A stretch of 64,000 nucleotides of DNA. Origin: Rhizobium binae. Lineage in GTDB: Bacteria > Pseudomonadota > Alphaproteobacteria > Rhizobiales > Rhizobiaceae. Shown here one piece after another: positions 1-10,681 of the stretch. Location: NCBI RefSeq assembly GCF_017357225.1, contig NZ_CP071604.1:3041001-3105000 (forward strand), written 5' to 3'. Numbering within the stretch: position 1 is the first letter of the stretch; every line of letters starts with the position of its first letter. The notes below the pieces were generated by a model. That model worked only from the letters and a program-made list of their open reading frames with translations, did no database searches and was not told the origin of the DNA. The translations under genes were made by a program, and so were the position numbers.

Positions 1-671
1 ATTTTCGCCGGGATGACGTGTTTTGAACCGCCCGCCGCATACTTGGAATCGTAATCATAGAAATTGTGTCCCTGCGGCACCACTTCGGTGACACCAAGCG
101 CAGTCTCGCCCATGACGCCGCAGGTGAGTTCGCGGCCGTAGACATAGCGCTCAACGAGGACGTCCTCGCCATAATGCCACTCGGGCGAGCTGACGACCTG
201 CGGCGGATGCGTCTGATCTTCCGTTACGATGACGACGCCGAAGCTCGACCCCTCGCGAACCGGCTTTACCACATAGGGCGGCTTCATCGGATGCACCGAA
301 GGAAAGGCAAAACGGTTGATAACCTGCGATTCGGCAACCGGAATGCCGGCAGCGGCCGCGACGAGCTTCGCCTTGTCCTTGTCCATCGCCAGCGCCGAGG
401 CAAGCACACCCGAATGCGTATAGGGGATCTCGAGATATTCGAGGATGCCCTGGATGGTGCCATCCTCGCCAAAAGGTCCGTGAAGCGCGTTGAAGACAAC
501 ATCGGGCTTCAGCGCCGCAAGCTTCTCGGAAACGTCGCGCGCAACGTCGATGCACGTCACCTTGAAGCCTTCGGCTTCGAGGGCTGCTGCGCAAGCCTTT
601 CCCGAGGAAAGGCTCACGGGCCGCTCCGAGGAAAATCCGCCCATCAGGACAGCGACATGCTTGCGACTCAT
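1..671 (-). CDS. ddlB: D-alanine--D-alanine ligase, C-terminus cut by window edge
   Basis: ATP-dependent ligase that makes D-Ala-D-Ala for the UDP-MurNAc-pentapeptide in the cytoplasm. The reading frame starts at the ATG at 671 ([20 protein letters not shown]), preceded by a GGGGGTG ribosome site, and stays open to base 1, giving about 223 residues of a protein usually about 300 long. The N-terminal VLMGGFSSE loop and the central [14 protein letters not shown] segment are typical of Ddl, and the start of the ATP-grasp domain ([11 protein letters not shown]) is present. The missing part lies left of the window, where ftsQ-ftsA-ftsZ would be expected. Unlike the other dcw genes it is not contiguous with murB, because a plus-strand gene intervenes, so it probably needs its own promoter. 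Confidence 0.95.
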   Translation of the reverse strand, partial: MSRKHVAVLMGGFSSERPVSLSSGKACAAALEAEGFKVTCIDVARDVSEKLAALKPDVVFNALHGPFGEDGTIQGILEYLEIPYTHSGVLASALAMDKDKAKLVAAAAGIPVAESQVINRFAFPSVHPMKPPYVVKPVREGSSFGVVIVTEDQTHPPQVVSSPEWHYGEDVLVERYVYGRELTCGVMGETALGVTEVVPQGHNFYDYDSKYAAGGSKHVIPAK

Positions 672-1096
672 CAACACCCCCAAAAATAACTGCCACTTTT
701 GAAAACGACGCTTGCGCGAAGCTGTTTGCGCCGTTTCGGGCCTTTGTCCGATCTGCATGCATTAGAGCATCATTATGGTTAATGAAGTGTTTACTTTCGT
801 TAACTTCTGCCCTGGAAATTCGCGATCTTTTACCTTTTGCTCATTTCGCCACCATTCCCACACCATCCCGAGCAGCACTCAAGCAGGGGCGAAAAATCCC
901 GTCTCTTCAATAAGATATCGTGTCGCGCTGAACCGAGACGGGCTCAGTCAAAGGACTGAGATGTCATCCCGCAACGGCGGCCGACAGCCTGATTGATTAA
1001 TGCAGAGAGCCGCGTCGCGCGGTCATCCCTGCTTTTTTATTGATGCCGGTCCGACTTCCGGTTAGCGAAGGCATATGGATGAGCAGGGAGAAGATC
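672..1096. other. 425-bp divergent intergenic region between ddlB and the epimerase gene
   Basis: No convincing gene. It is the only place a promoter for ddlB (leftward) and for the epimerase (rightward) can lie. It holds an AT-rich patch around 770-815 with GGTTAATG and CGTTAAC elements, and a 7-bp inverted repeat CTCAGTC/GACTGAG at 943-960 with a 4-base loop and no T tract. Short open frames here lack ribosome sites. Confidence 0.6.
779..793. promoter_or_regulatory. CtrA-like box upstream of ddlB
   Basis: TTAA-N7-TTTA on the plus strand, one mismatch from the alphaproteobacterial CtrA consensus TTAA-N7-TTAA. On the ddlB strand it ends in TTAACCAT, a known CtrA half-site form. It lies about 110 bp upstream of the ddlB start. 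The motif is short and AT-rich, so chance occurrence is possible; regulation by CtrA is inference. Confidence 0.3.
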
Positions 1097-2026
1097 ATGA
1101 GATGTCTCGTCACCGGCGCTGCCGGCTTCGTCGGTAGCCCACTTGTCGAGCGGCTGCACGCAGAGAAAATTTGCGATCTTGTGGTCACCACCAGATCCGA
1201 GACGTCTGCCTTTCCCCAAGATATCACGCATTTTCCGATTGAAATAACCGACAGGACCGACTGGACGGCGGCACTTGCAGGCGTCGACGTCATTCTCCAT
1301 CTTGCCGCCCGCGTTCACATCATGAACGACCGTGCAGCCGATCCGCTGGCGGAATTCCGCCGGACCAACACCGCCGCCACGCTCAACCTCGCCGAACAGG
1401 CCGCCCGCGCGGGCGTGAAGAGATTCGTCTTCGTCAGTACCATCAAGGTCAATGGCGAAGAGAACGATCGGCCGTTCCGGCATGACGACGCGCCGAAGCC
1501 GATCGATCCCTACGGCGTTTCGAAGCTGGAAAGCGAAATCGGTCTGCGTGAAATCGCCGCCCGCACCGGCATGGAAATCGTCGTCATCCGCCCGCCGCTG
1601 GTCTACGGGCCCGGCGCGAGAGGCAACTTCGCCCTTCTCGTCGGGCTCGTCCGCAAGCGGATACCGCTCCCCTTCGCTTCACTGAAGAACCGCCGCACAT
1701 TGGTGGCGGTGCAAAATCTCGTCGATCTGATCATCACCTGCGCGGCACATCCCGCCGCCGCCGGCGAGATTTTCCTTGCCGGAGACGGTGAGGACCTGTC
1801 GACCCCCGAGCTCATCCGGGGAATTGCCGCGGGGCTCGGCGTCAAGCCGATGTTGATCCCCTTCCCGTCCTCATTGCTGCACATGGCGGCGAAGGCTGTC
1901 GGGAAGGAGTCCGTCTATCAACGCCTCTGCGGCTCGCTGCAGGTCGACATATCCTGGGCGCGCAAGGTTCTGGGCTGGACGCCCGTCGTCACGCCGCGCC
2001 AGGGACTGAAACTGGCGGTGAAGTAG
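1097..2026 (+). CDS. NAD-dependent epimerase/dehydratase (extended SDR family)
   Basis: Likely a nucleotide-sugar epimerase or dehydratase. The Rossmann motif TGAAGFVG is at the N-terminus, followed by a DVILHLAA strand, a catalytic Ser region (FVSTIKVNG) and the active-site YGVSK (YxxxK), then RPPLVYGPG, all diagnostic of extended SDRs. About 309 residues from ATG 1097, chosen because GGAG lies six bases upstream; an in-frame ATG at 1079 is the main alternative. It is transcribed against the surrounding dcw genes and its stop lies 3 bp from the murB stop, tail to tail. The substrate cannot be told from sequence; a role in O-antigen or exopolysaccharide sugar supply is a guess. Confidence 0.85.
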   Translation: MRCLVTGAAGFVGSPLVERLHAEKICDLVVTTRSETSAFPQDITHFPIEITDRTDWTAALAGVDVILHLAARVHIMNDRAADPLAEFRRTNTAATLNLAEQAARAGVKRFVFVSTIKVNGEENDRPFRHDDAPKPIDPYGVSKLESEIGLREIAARTGMEIVVIRPPLVYGPGARGNFALLVGLVRKRIPLPFASLKNRRTLVAVQNLVDLIITCAAHPAAAGEIFLAGDGEDLSTPELIRGIAAGLGVKPMLIPFPSSLLHMAAKAVGKESVYQRLCGSLQVDISWARKVLGWTPVVTPRQGLKLAVK

Positions 2027-2029
2027 CCG

Positions 2030-3004
2030 TTATTCGCTGGTGACACCCTGGAACGGGCGCACTTCGCGGCCGGGCATGAAGACACCGAGGCGCTTGATTT
2101 CCCATTCGAGCTTGATGCCTTCTTTCTCGAACACCTCGCGGCGCACCTGCTCGCCGAGATATTCAAGGTCGTAGCCGGTCGCCTGCCCCATATTGATCAT
2201 GAAGTTGCAGTGAAGCGACGACATCTGGGCGCCGCCAATGACGAGGCCGCGACAGCCCGCCTCGTCGATCAGCTTCCAGGCAGAATGGCCGGGCGGGTTC
2301 TTGAAGGTCGAACCGCCGGTCCTCTCGCGCACCGGCTGCACCGTCTCTCGGTGATTGCGCACAGCGTCCATCTCTGCGCGGATCTGGGCGCGATCCTCCG
2401 GATAGCCCTCGAATAGCACTGAGGTGAAGATCAGGTCGGCGGGTGCTGCGGAATGTCGGTAGGAATAGCCCATTTCGGCATTGGACAGCACATGCTTGTT
2501 GCCCTTGCGATCGACCGCGTTGACCTCGACCAGCCGCTCGCGCGTCTCCACGCCGTTGGCACCGGCATTCATGCGGGCCGCGCCGCCGATGGCGCCGGGA
2601 ATGCCGTAGTAGAAATGGAAGCCGCCGATCCCGTTGTCCATCGCCATCGCCGCGACATGCTTGTCCGGGCAGATGGCGCCGGCAAGGATGCGGTTTTCAC
2701 CGGCCAGCTCGACGAAGCCGAAGCCCTTGGCCGACAGGCGCAGCACGACGCCGGGAATGCCGCCGTCGCGCACCAGGATATTGGAGCCGACACCGATCAC
2801 CGTCAGCGGCACCTCTTCCGGCAGGATCTTCAGGAAGGCGATGAGATCGTCGAGATCATGCGGCTGGAACATCAGCTCGGCGAGCCCGCCGGCCCGGAAC
2901 CAGGTGACGCGATCCATGGGAGCATCCGGCGTGATACGGCCGCGGATATCCTTTACACCGTCTCCGAGAGACGCGAGAAGCTTTTCCCCATTCACCTGTT
3001 TCAT
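2030..3004 (-). CDS. murB: UDP-N-acetylenolpyruvoylglucosamine reductase
   Basis: FAD- and NADPH-dependent reduction of enolpyruvyl-UDP-GlcNAc to UDP-MurNAc, the second committed step of peptidoglycan precursor synthesis. The 324-residue product carries the FAD-binding signature ([15 protein letters not shown]), the [17 protein letters not shown] segment, and the catalytic serine region [10 protein letters not shown] followed by the MurB C-terminal domain. Its ATG overlaps the murC stop by 4 bp (ATGA), suggesting translational coupling. It is the last gene of the contiguous leftward dcw run; the next gene is convergent. Confidence 0.97.
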   Translation of the reverse strand: MKQVNGEKLLASLGDGVKDIRGRITPDAPMDRVTWFRAGGLAELMFQPHDLDDLIAFLKILPEEVPLTVIGVGSNILVRDGGIPGVVLRLSAKGFGFVELAGENRILAGAICPDKHVAAMAMDNGIGGFHFYYGIPGAIGGAARMNAGANGVETRERLVEVNAVDRKGNKHVLSNAEMGYSYRHSAAPADLIFTSVLFEGYPEDRAQIRAEMDAVRNHRETVQPVRERTGGSTFKNPPGHSAWKLIDEAGCRGLVIGGAQMSSLHCNFMINMGQATGYDLEYLGEQVRREVFEKEGIKLEWEIKRLGVFMPGREVRPFQGVTSE

Positions 3005-4416
3005 ACGGACTTTCCCGATAGGCCTTCCAGTTGTTTGGGCAGTGCGGCTGCCCAGGATGTGATGCTCCCAGCCCCCAACAGAACCACGAAATCGCCAGGC
3101 TTTGCAACCTCTGCAACCATCTGCGGCAGAAGCTCGGCCGAAGACAGGAAGCGGGCGTCGCGATGGCCGCCGGATTTGATGCGCGAGACGAGCGACGTGG
3201 AGTCGGCGCCTTCGATCGCATCTTCACCCGCAGCATAGACGGGCGCCAGAAAAATGCTGTCGGCATCGTTGAAGCAGGCCGCGAATTCTTCGAACAGGCT
3301 TGCGAGGCGGCTGTAACGATGCGGCTGGTGGACGGCGATGATGCGGCCCTTGCAGGCTTCGCGGGCAGCACGCAGCACCGCTTTGATCTCGACCGGATGA
3401 TGGCCGTAATCGTCGAAGATCTGCACTCCGTTCCATTCGCCCGTCAAGGTGAAGCGGCGCTTGACGCCGCCGAAGGAGGCAAGCCCCTTGGCGATATCGG
3501 CGCTCGAGATGCCGAGCCGGTTGGCGACAGCGATCGCCGCCGTCGCGTTGGAAATATTGTGCCGCCCTGGCATCGGCATGACCAGCCCCTTGAGCTCGGT
3601 CACCTGGCCGGTGCGGCGGCGGCGGATTTCGACGTCGAAAATCGAGCGCGTGCCGTCGATGCGCACATTCTTGAAGCGCACGTCGGCCTGCGGATTCTCG
3701 CCATAGGTGATGATCTTGCGGTCCTCGATGCGGCCGACCAGCGACTGCACCTCGGGATGGTCGAGACACATGACGCCGAAGCCGTAAAACGGCACATTCT
3801 CGACAAACTGCCGGAAGGCGGCGCGCACGGCATCGAAATTGCCGTAATGGTCGAGATGCTCCGGGTCGATATTGGTGACGACGGCGACGTCGGCCGGAAG
3901 CTTCAGGAAGGTGCCATCCGATTCGTCGGCCTCGACCACCATCCATTCGCCCTCACCCATACGGGCATTGGTGCCGTAGGCGTTGATGATGCCGCCGTTG
4001 ATGACGGTCGGGTCGAGCCCGCCGGCTTCGAGCAGGGTCGCGACCAGCGAGGTGGTCGTCGTCTTGCCGTGCGTGCCGCCGATGGCAATCGCATTGCGGA
4101 AGCGCATCAGTTCGGCGAGCATCTCGGCCCGGCGCACCACCGGCAGCAGCTTTTCCCGCGCCGCGATGAGTTCCGGATTGCTCTTTTTGATCGCCGTCGA
4201 CACGACGACGACCTCAGCGTCACCCAGATTTTCAGCCCGATGGCCGACGAACACCTCGATGCCCTTGTCACGCAGGCGCTGAACATTGGCGCTGTCGGCC
4301 TGGTCCGATCCCTGCACCTTATGGCCGAGATTGTGCAGCACCTCGGCGATGCCGCTCATGCCGATGCCGCCAATGCCGATGAAATGGACGAGACCGATCG
4401 CCTTCGGCAGTTTCAT
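3001..4416 (-). CDS. murC: UDP-N-acetylmuramate--L-alanine ligase
   Basis: Adds L-Ala to UDP-MurNAc with ATP. The 471-residue protein has the N-terminal glycine-rich UDP-binding segment GIGGIGMSG (about residues 14-22), the Mur-ligase P-loop GTHGKTT (114-120), the EADESDGTF motif and the C-terminal [10 protein letters not shown] segment typical of MurC. It overlaps murG upstream and murB downstream by 4 bp each, so the three are almost surely co-translated. Confidence 0.98.
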   Translation of the reverse strand: MKLPKAIGLVHFIGIGGIGMSGIAEVLHNLGHKVQGSDQADSANVQRLRDKGIEVFVGHRAENLGDAEVVVVSTAIKKSNPELIAAREKLLPVVRRAEMLAELMRFRNAIAIGGTHGKTTTTSLVATLLEAGGLDPTVINGGIINAYGTNARMGEGEWMVVEADESDGTFLKLPADVAVVTNIDPEHLDHYGNFDAVRAAFRQFVENVPFYGFGVMCLDHPEVQSLVGRIEDRKIITYGENPQADVRFKNVRIDGTRSIFDVEIRRRRTGQVTELKGLVMPMPGRHNISNATAAIAVANRLGISSADIAKGLASFGGVKRRFTLTGEWNGVQIFDDYGHHPVEIKAVLRAAREACKGRIIAVHQPHRYSRLASLFEEFAACFNDADSIFLAPVYAAGEDAIEGADSTSLVSRIKSGGHRDARFLSSAELLPQMVAEVAKPGDFVVLLGAGSITSWAAALPKQLEGLSGKSV

Positions 4417-5537
4417 GCGCGTGTCCTCTTGAATTCTGAGACTGTCTTGCCGGCGGCAATAGCCTCAACCATGTCGGCAAGCAAGTTTGCCGCATCCGGT
4501 TTCCCGGCAAGCTTCGCCGCCGCCGCCATGTGCGACAGCTTTTCCGGATCGTTCATCACATGGCTCAGTATAGAGGCGATGCGTTCCGGCGAAAGCTCGG
4601 ACTGCGCGATCACCTTCGCCCCGCCGGTCGCAGCCAATGCGGCGGCGTTCGCCGCCTGATCATGGTCGAGCGCGTGCGGATAAGGCACCAGAATGGCCGG
4701 GCGTCCGATGACGGAGATTTCCGAAACCGTGGACGCGCCGGAGCGGCAGATCACCAGATGCGCTTTGGCAAGACGCTCTGCCATGTCATTGAAAAACGGC
4801 GCGATATCGGCTCCCATCTGCAGCTGCGCCACGCAGCCGCGCACCATCTCCATATCCTCCGGACGAACCTGCTGGGTCACCCTGAGCCGCGCCCGCAGCT
4901 CGTCGTCGAGCAAGCTGATTGCCGTTGGCATGGCCTTGGAGAAATACTGAGCGCCCTGGCTGCCGCCGAAGACGACGAGATTGAAGGGCTCGCCGGGATG
5001 CGAGGGGAGATAGGGCTGTTCGGCCGCCGCCAGGATCGCCGGACGCACGGGATTGCCGGTCGCAACCGTCTTGTCGGAAAAAACATCGCCGCTCTCCTTA
5101 AGAAAACCGCCCGCGATCGCCTTGACGCGCGGCGCCAAGGCCTTGTTGGCGCGCCCCATGACAGCATTCTGCTCATGCAGCATAGAGGCGATACCGAGCC
5201 GCGTGGCGGCCAGCAGCGGCGGCACGGTGGGGTAACCGCCGAAACCGACGATGATGACGGGTTTCAGCCGCTGGATCAGCTTTTTGGCCGCCCGCATGCC
5301 GCTCCAAAGCGTCCACAGCGAGCGGGCGACGGCAACCGGGTTCTTCGAGCCGATCGTCGCCGAAGGCACAACGTGAATTTCCTCGGCCGGGAATTTGCCG
5401 GCATAGCGCTCCGCCCGGCTGTCGGTGACGAGATGCACCGAGTAGCCACGCTCCTTCAGCTTGAAGGCCAGCGCCTCCGCCGGGAATACGTGGCCGCCGG
5501 TCCCCCCGGCGGCAAGCAGCACGATGCCTTTGCTCAT
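4413..5537 (-). CDS. murG: UDP-GlcNAc--MurNAc-pentapeptide-undecaprenyl-PP GlcNAc transferase
   Basis: GT28 glycosyltransferase that converts lipid I to lipid II at the inner face of the membrane. The 374 residues open with the glycine loop [15 protein letters not shown]; the second loop GGSQGA and the UDP-GlcNAc region [11 protein letters not shown] follow in the C-terminal Rossmann domain. The downstream end overlaps murC by 4 bp; ftsW lies 6 bp upstream. Confidence 0.98.
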   Translation of the reverse strand: MSKGIVLLAAGGTGGHVFPAEALAFKLKERGYSVHLVTDSRAERYAGKFPAEEIHVVPSATIGSKNPVAVARSLWTLWSGMRAAKKLIQRLKPVIIVGFGGYPTVPPLLAATRLGIASMLHEQNAVMGRANKALAPRVKAIAGGFLKESGDVFSDKTVATGNPVRPAILAAAEQPYLPSHPGEPFNLVVFGGSQGAQYFSKAMPTAISLLDDELRARLRVTQQVRPEDMEMVRGCVAQLQMGADIAPFFNDMAERLAKAHLVICRSGASTVSEISVIGRPAILVPYPHALDHDQAANAAALAATGGAKVIAQSELSPERIASILSHVMNDPEKLSHMAAAAKLAGKPDAANLLADMVEAIAAGKTVSEFKRTRA

Positions 5538-5543
5538 GATCCC

Positions 5544-6698
5544 TTACTCCGCCGGCATACCGTGCGGGACGCGGAAAAGGCTCCGGTCCTGCGCGCGCTT
5601 TTCCGGTCGATGGCGCGTCAGCGCCAGAATGAAGCCGGCAGTGACGCAGATCGCCACCATGGACGAACCGCCGTAGGAAATCAGCGGCAGCGTCATGCCC
5701 TTTGCTGGCAGCAGTTCGAGGTTGACGCCGATATTGATGATCGACTGGATGCCCATCTGCAGCACCAGGCCGGCGACGGCAAAGCGGTTGAAATCATTGC
5801 GCTCGCGATAGGCATGCGACAGGCCGCGCAGCACCAGCACCGTAAAGAGCGCAACAAGCGCCATGCAGAAGACGATGCCGAATTCCTCGGCCGCCACCGA
5901 AAAGATGAAGTCGGTATGGGCGTCGGGGATGATCCGCTTGACGATGCCTTCGCCCGGCCCCTGGCCGAACCAGCTGCCGCGGATGATCGCCTCGCGCGCC
6001 GTGTCGATCTGGAACGTGTCGCCCTCGCCTGTCATGAACTTGTCGATACGCAGCGCCACGTGCGGAAAGACGTAATAGGCGGTGAACAGGCCGCCGACGC
6101 CGCCGATGCCGAGCAGCATGATCCAGATCCATGGCATGCCGGCCATGAAGAACATGCCGCCCCAGACGGCCGTCGTCAGGATGGTCTGGCCGAGGTCCGG
6201 CTGGGCGACGAGAAGGGCGGCGACGATGCCGAACAGAATGATGGCGAAGAGGTTGCCGGGAATTTCAGGCTGACGAGCGTGTTCGGCAAACAGCCAGGCG
6301 CAGACGACGACGAAGGCAGGCTTCATGAATTCGGAGGGCTGGATGGAAAGGCCGGCGATCCAGATCCAGCGCCTGCCGCCCTTGACCTCCTGCCCGACGA
6401 ACAGCACCAGCACCATCATGGCGAGCGAAATGATCAGGAGCAGGATCGCAGTCCGCCGAACCTGGCGCGGCGTCAGGAAGGACAGCCCGAGCATGACGGC
6501 GATCGACGGAATCATGAAGGCCGCATGACGCTTGACGAAGTGGAAGGGTTCCAGCCCGATACGCTCGGCGACCGCGGGAGATGCCGCAAACGACAGCATG
6601 AAGCCGATGCCCATCAGGAGGATGAACATCGCCAGGAAGAAGCGGTCGATGGTCCAGAACCAATCGGCCAGAGGCCCACGTTCCGCGCGGCTTACCAT
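5544..6698 (-). CDS. ftsW: Lipid II polymerase of the divisome (SEDS family)
   Basis: Polytopic membrane glycosyltransferase that polymerises septal peptidoglycan with FtsI. The 384 residues contain about ten hydrophobic segments and the SEDS signature near the C-terminus (INIGVNLELLPAKGMTLPLI, then SYGGSSM). Placed between murD (1-bp gap) and murG (6-bp gap), the usual site for ftsW rather than rodA. Confidence 0.97.
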   Translation of the reverse strand: MVSRAERGPLADWFWTIDRFFLAMFILLMGIGFMLSFAASPAVAERIGLEPFHFVKRHAAFMIPSIAVMLGLSFLTPRQVRRTAILLLIISLAMMVLVLFVGQEVKGGRRWIWIAGLSIQPSEFMKPAFVVVCAWLFAEHARQPEIPGNLFAIILFGIVAALLVAQPDLGQTILTTAVWGGMFFMAGMPWIWIMLLGIGGVGGLFTAYYVFPHVALRIDKFMTGEGDTFQIDTAREAIIRGSWFGQGPGEGIVKRIIPDAHTDFIFSVAAEEFGIVFCMALVALFTVLVLRGLSHAYRERNDFNRFAVAGLVLQMGIQSIINIGVNLELLPAKGMTLPLISYGGSSMVAICVTAGFILALTRHRPEKRAQDRSLFRVPHGMPAE

Positions 6699-6699
6699 G

Positions 6700-8112
6700 T
6701 CATTTCTCTCCTGCTACAGGACCGATCAGCATCGTCACTCCGTCAAGGGCTGCCACGTGGCTGACGAAGGCATCGCCCCTGACTTCGAAGTTCTTATACT
6801 GGTCGAAGCTTGCGCAAGCCGGGGATAACATCACGGCCGAAGCGGCCGCATCGTCGCTATCCGCGTCGGCGGCGGCATGCGCGACTGCCCTCTCCAGCGT
6901 GCCTGAAATTTCGTAGGGCACGGCCTCCCCGAGTGTCGCCGCGAATTCCGCCGCCGCCTCGCCGATCAGATAGGCCTTGGCGATACGCGGAAAATAAGGA
7001 GCGAGCGTCGTGATGCCGCCAGATTTCGGCAGGCCGCCGGCAATCCAGTAGATACGGTCGTAGCTCGAGAGGGCCGGCGCCGCGGCATCGGCATTGGTGG
7101 CCTTGGAATCGTTGACGAAGACGACACGGCCACGTCTGCCGACCGGCTGCATGCGATGCTTGAGACCCGGAAATGAAGCAAGGCCGGAGCTGATGTCGTC
7201 GGCGGAAACACCGACCGCAAGGCAGGCGGCGACGGCAGCCGCGGCATTCTGCGCATTGTGGCTGCCGCGCAACGTCTGAATGCCGTCGAGATCGACGAAG
7301 GGCAAGATGGCGCCGCCGGCGGCCTGAACGAGTTTCGTGCCCTCGGCGTAGATGCCTTCGGCCACCACGTTACGCCGCGAGATGCGGACTACCTTGACGC
7401 CTGCCCGCTCAACGCGGTCGGCGATCAGCGCCGAATGGCTGTCGTCGATGCCGACGACCGCGACATCGCTGCCGGCGACCAGCCGCTCCTTGACGTCGGC
7501 ATAATGCTGCATCGTGCCGTGACGGTCGAGGTGATCGGGCGTCAGGTTGAGCAGGATGCCAGCGGACGGATTCAGCGTCGGCGCCAGGTCGATCTGGTAG
7601 GAGGAGCATTCGACGACGTAATAACGTTCTGTCTTCGGTGGATGGAGCGTCAGCACGGCCGTGCCGATATTGCCGCCGAGCTGCGTATCATAGCCCGCTG
7701 ATTTCAGGATATGGGCGATCAGCGCCGTCGTCGTCGACTTGCCGTTGGTGCCAGTGATGGCGATGAAGGGGCAATCCGGCGCGTGGGCGCGGCGCTCGCG
7801 CACGAAGAGCTCGACGTCGCCGACAATATCGACGCCGGCGGCGCGCGCCAGATCGACGGTCCAGTGCGGCTTCGGATGGGTGAGCGGCACGCCGGGCGAA
7901 AGCACGAAAAGCGACTGCTGGCTCCAGTCGATCGTGTGCAGTTCCTCGGTGTGGATACCTTCTGCCGCAGCCTTGGCGACGCTGTCGGGGTTGTCGTCCC
8001 AGGCGGTCACATGGGCGCCGCCCAAGATGAGCGCGCGCGCGGTGGCGAAACCGGAGCCGCCGAGCCCGAAGAGCGCGACCTTCCTGTCTTTCAGCGTCGT
8101 GACCGGGATCAT
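6700..8112 (-). CDS. murD: UDP-MurNAc-L-alanine--D-glutamate ligase
   Basis: Adds D-Glu to UDP-MurNAc-L-Ala. The 470-residue sequence has an N-terminal Rossmann start ([16 protein letters not shown]), the ATP loop [14 protein letters not shown], and the conserved [13 protein letters not shown] and [12 protein letters not shown] segments. It starts 7 bp after the mraY stop and ends 1 bp before the ftsW start. Confidence 0.98.
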   Translation of the reverse strand: MIPVTTLKDRKVALFGLGGSGFATARALILGGAHVTAWDDNPDSVAKAAAEGIHTEELHTIDWSQQSLFVLSPGVPLTHPKPHWTVDLARAAGVDIVGDVELFVRERRAHAPDCPFIAITGTNGKSTTTALIAHILKSAGYDTQLGGNIGTAVLTLHPPKTERYYVVECSSYQIDLAPTLNPSAGILLNLTPDHLDRHGTMQHYADVKERLVAGSDVAVVGIDDSHSALIADRVERAGVKVVRISRRNVVAEGIYAEGTKLVQAAGGAILPFVDLDGIQTLRGSHNAQNAAAAVAACLAVGVSADDISSGLASFPGLKHRMQPVGRRGRVVFVNDSKATNADAAAPALSSYDRIYWIAGGLPKSGGITTLAPYFPRIAKAYLIGEAAAEFAATLGEAVPYEISGTLERAVAHAAADADSDDAAASAVMLSPACASFDQYKNFEVRGDAFVSHVAALDGVTMLIGPVAGEK

Positions 8113-8119
8113 CGCCGCC

Positions 8120-9220
8120 TCACCGGAGCTTCAGGGTCGAAAGGCCGAGCAGCGCCAGGCCGACGGCTATGATCCAGAAGCGGATCACCACCTGGCTTTC
8201 CGTCCAGCCCTTCTTTTCGAAGTGATGATGGATCGGCGCCATCAGAAAGACGCGCCGGCCGGTCATCTTGAAGAAGCCGACCTGGATGATGACCGACAGC
8301 GTCTCCATGACGAAGAGGCCGCCGATGATCGCCATGACGATCTCGTGCTTGGTGGCGACAGCGACGGTGCCGATCGTGCCGCCAAGCGCCAGCGAACCGG
8401 TGTCGCCCATGAAGATGGCCGCCGGCGGCGCATTGAACCAGAGGAAGCCGAGGCCCGCGCCGATGACTGCGCCGAGCACGACGGCCAGTTCGCCGGTGCC
8501 GGGCACGAAATTGATCTGCAGGTAATTCGCAAACACCACGTTGCCGGCGAGATAGGCGATGACGCCGAACGAGGCGGCGGCGATCATCACAGGCACGATG
8601 GCGAGACCATCCAGGCCATCGGTCAGGTTGACGGCATTGCCGGCGCCGACGATGACGAACCCGCCGAACACCACGAACATGATGCCGAGATTGATCAGGA
8701 AGTCCTTGAAGAAGGGAAAGGCGATCGAGGAGCCAAAGGTCGAGCCGGCGGTTCCCGAGGCAAGGGCGGTGCGCATCATGAAATAGACGGCGATGCCGGC
8801 AATGATGAACTCGATTCCGAGACGCGCCTTGCCGGAGAAGCCTTTGTGGCTCTGCTTCGTCACCTTGAGATAATCATCATAGAAGCCGATGGCGCCGAAG
8901 CCGAGCGTCACCAGCAGCGTGGCGACGACATAGACATTGGAAAGGTCAGCCCAGAGCAGCGACGCACCGATGATGCCGGCCAGGATCATCAACCCGCCCA
9001 TGGTCGGCGTGCCGGCCTTCTTGAAATGCGTCTGCGGCCCGTCGGCGCGGATCGGCTGGCCCTTGCCCTGGCGGATGCGCAGCGAATTGATGATGGCCGG
9101 CCCGAACAGGAACACGATCAGTGCGGAGGTGAAGAGAGCGGCGCCCGTGCGGAAGGTAATATATCTGAACAGGTTCAGAAATTTGAAATATTCCGACAGT
9201 TCGACAAGCCAGATCAGCAT
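8120..9220 (-). CDS. mraY: Phospho-MurNAc-pentapeptide transferase
   Basis: Transfers phospho-MurNAc-pentapeptide from UMP to undecaprenyl phosphate, producing lipid I in the inner membrane. The 366-residue, roughly ten-helix protein shows the three hallmark cytoplasmic motifs: [23 protein letters not shown] and [12 protein letters not shown], plus the late [11 protein letters not shown] histidine motif. Lies 21 bp downstream of murF. Confidence 0.98.
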   Translation of the reverse strand: MLIWLVELSEYFKFLNLFRYITFRTGAALFTSALIVFLFGPAIINSLRIRQGKGQPIRADGPQTHFKKAGTPTMGGLMILAGIIGASLLWADLSNVYVVATLLVTLGFGAIGFYDDYLKVTKQSHKGFSGKARLGIEFIIAGIAVYFMMRTALASGTAGSTFGSSIAFPFFKDFLINLGIMFVVFGGFVIVGAGNAVNLTDGLDGLAIVPVMIAAASFGVIAYLAGNVVFANYLQINFVPGTGELAVVLGAVIGAGLGFLWFNAPPAAIFMGDTGSLALGGTIGTVAVATKHEIVMAIIGGLFVMETLSVIIQVGFFKMTGRRVFLMAPIHHHFEKKGWTESQVVIRFWIIAVGLALLGLSTLKLR

Positions 9221-9241
9221 TCAGGGCCCCTTGTTACCCGG

Positions 9242-10681
9242 TCAAAGTTCGCGTTGCGTGTCGGAAAATGCCGGGAACTTGTCAAGAAGCGCGGCGACGA
9301 TCTTGCCGAAGCCGATGCCCAGAGACGATTTCACCATCAACACGTCGCCCGGGGCGACCGAGTTCAACACGTAGTCCGTCAATTCGCTGGTCTTTTCGCA
9401 GTACTCGACATGGACGCTTTCCGGCAATGATTCTTTCAGCGCTGCCATGTCGGCGCCGGCGAGCCAGACATGTTCGATGCCGGCCGCAAGTAGCGGCCCG
9501 GCGAGATCGCTGTGAACCTTCTCGGCATACTCGCCCATTTCGAGCATGTCACCGAGTACGGCGATGCGGCGTCCGCGGCCGGTCGGCTCGGCGGCCGCAA
9601 GCAGCGCGATCGCCGCGCGCATCGAGGCCGGGTTGGCATTGTAGCTCTCGTCGATCAGCGTGAAGCTGGCGTTGCCGCCGCCGATCGAAAGGCGGTGGCG
9701 CTTGCCCCTGCCCTTTTCCGGTTTCAGCGTCGCAAGCGCGGCGATTGCCTTCTCCATGTCGGCGCCGACGATCCTGACGACACCGAGCGCGGCAAGCGCA
9801 TTCTCGGCGATATGGCGGCCCGGCGCGCCGATCGCCACTTCCAGCGTCTCGCCACCGATCGTCAGCCACAGCGTCGAATTCTCGTCGGAGCCGTTGAATT
9901 CCGCGAGCCGGAAATCAGCCTTGGCATGCTGGCCAAAGGAATGGATATGCTCGACGCCGAGCGACTGCGCGGTGCGGTCGAGGAAATTGAACTGGTCGTT
10001 GTCGCGGTTGAGCACGACATGGCCGCCGGCTTCGAGCCCTTCGAAGATCTCAGCCTTGGCGGCGGCGATCTCCTTGATACTCTTGAAATTGCCGAGATGG
10101 GCCGGCGCGATCGTCGTGATGACAGCGACATCAGGGCGGATCATCGCCACCAGCGGCCGGATTTCGCCCGGATGGTTCATCCCGACTTCGAAGACGCCGT
10201 AATCCGTATCGTCAGGCATGCGCGCCAGCGTCAGCGGCACGCCCCAGTGGTTGTTGAAGGAAGCGACGGAGGCATGCACCTTGCCGGAAGGCGACAGCAC
10301 GTGCCGCAGCATTTCCTTGGTGGTGGTCTTGCCGACCGACCCGGTCACCGCGATGATTTTTGCGCGCGAGCGCTCTCGGGAGGCCTGCCCCAGACGCCCG
10401 AGCGCCGCGAGCACGTCGTCGACGACGATCATCGGCACTGTGAGACGGCCCATCGCCGGAAGCCGCGCCTCGCTGACGACGAGAAGAGAAGCGCCGTTGG
10501 CCATCGCCATCGACGCATAGTCGTGGCCGTCGACGCGGTCGCCCTTGATCGCGAAGAAGGCTTCGCCTGATGTAATCGAGCGGCTGTCGATGGAAATGCC
10601 GGTGATGCCTTCGGGCAGCGTGCCGAAGGGGCGCCCCGCCATCGCTGCGATCATATCTTCGGTCGTCCAGAGCCAGCTCAA
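9242..10681 (-). CDS. murF: UDP-MurNAc-tripeptide--D-alanyl-D-alanine ligase
   Basis: Adds the D-Ala-D-Ala dipeptide made by Ddl to the UDP-MurNAc-tripeptide. 479 residues with the Mur-ligase P-loop [13 protein letters not shown], the [11 protein letters not shown] motif and the [14 protein letters not shown] motif specific to MurF. Its start overlaps the murE stop by 4 bp. Confidence 0.98.
   Translation of the reverse strand: MSWLWTTEDMIAAMAGRPFGTLPEGITGISIDSRSITSGEAFFAIKGDRVDGHDYASMAMANGASLLVVSEARLPAMGRLTVPMIVVDDVLAALGRLGQASRERSRAKIIAVTGSVGKTTTKEMLRHVLSPSGKVHASVASFNNHWGVPLTLARMPDDTDYGVFEVGMNHPGEIRPLVAMIRPDVAVITTIAPAHLGNFKSIKEIAAAKAEIFEGLEAGGHVVLNRDNDQFNFLDRTAQSLGVEHIHSFGQHAKADFRLAEFNGSDENSTLWLTIGGETLEVAIGAPGRHIAENALAALGVVRIVGADMEKAIAALATLKPEKGRGKRHRLSIGGGNASFTLIDESYNANPASMRAAIALLAAAEPTGRGRRIAVLGDMLEMGEYAEKVHSDLAGPLLAAGIEHVWLAGADMAALKESLPESVHVEYCEKTSELTDYVLNSVAPGDVLMVKSSLGIGFGKIVAALLDKFPAFSDTQREL

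Noticed and set aside
943..960. Inverted repeat CTCAGTC/GACTGAG as a terminator
   Set aside because: No T tract on either side and only 7 bp of stem; kept as a minor inverted repeat.
775..996. Short plus-strand frame in the ddlB-epimerase gap
   Set aside because: No ribosome site, atypical codon use, and it spans the likely promoter region.
4530..6764. 744-codon open frame opposite murG-ftsW
   Set aside because: Arises from GC3 bias opposite real genes; composition is Arg/His/Asp-rich without domains, and the minus-strand genes are certain.
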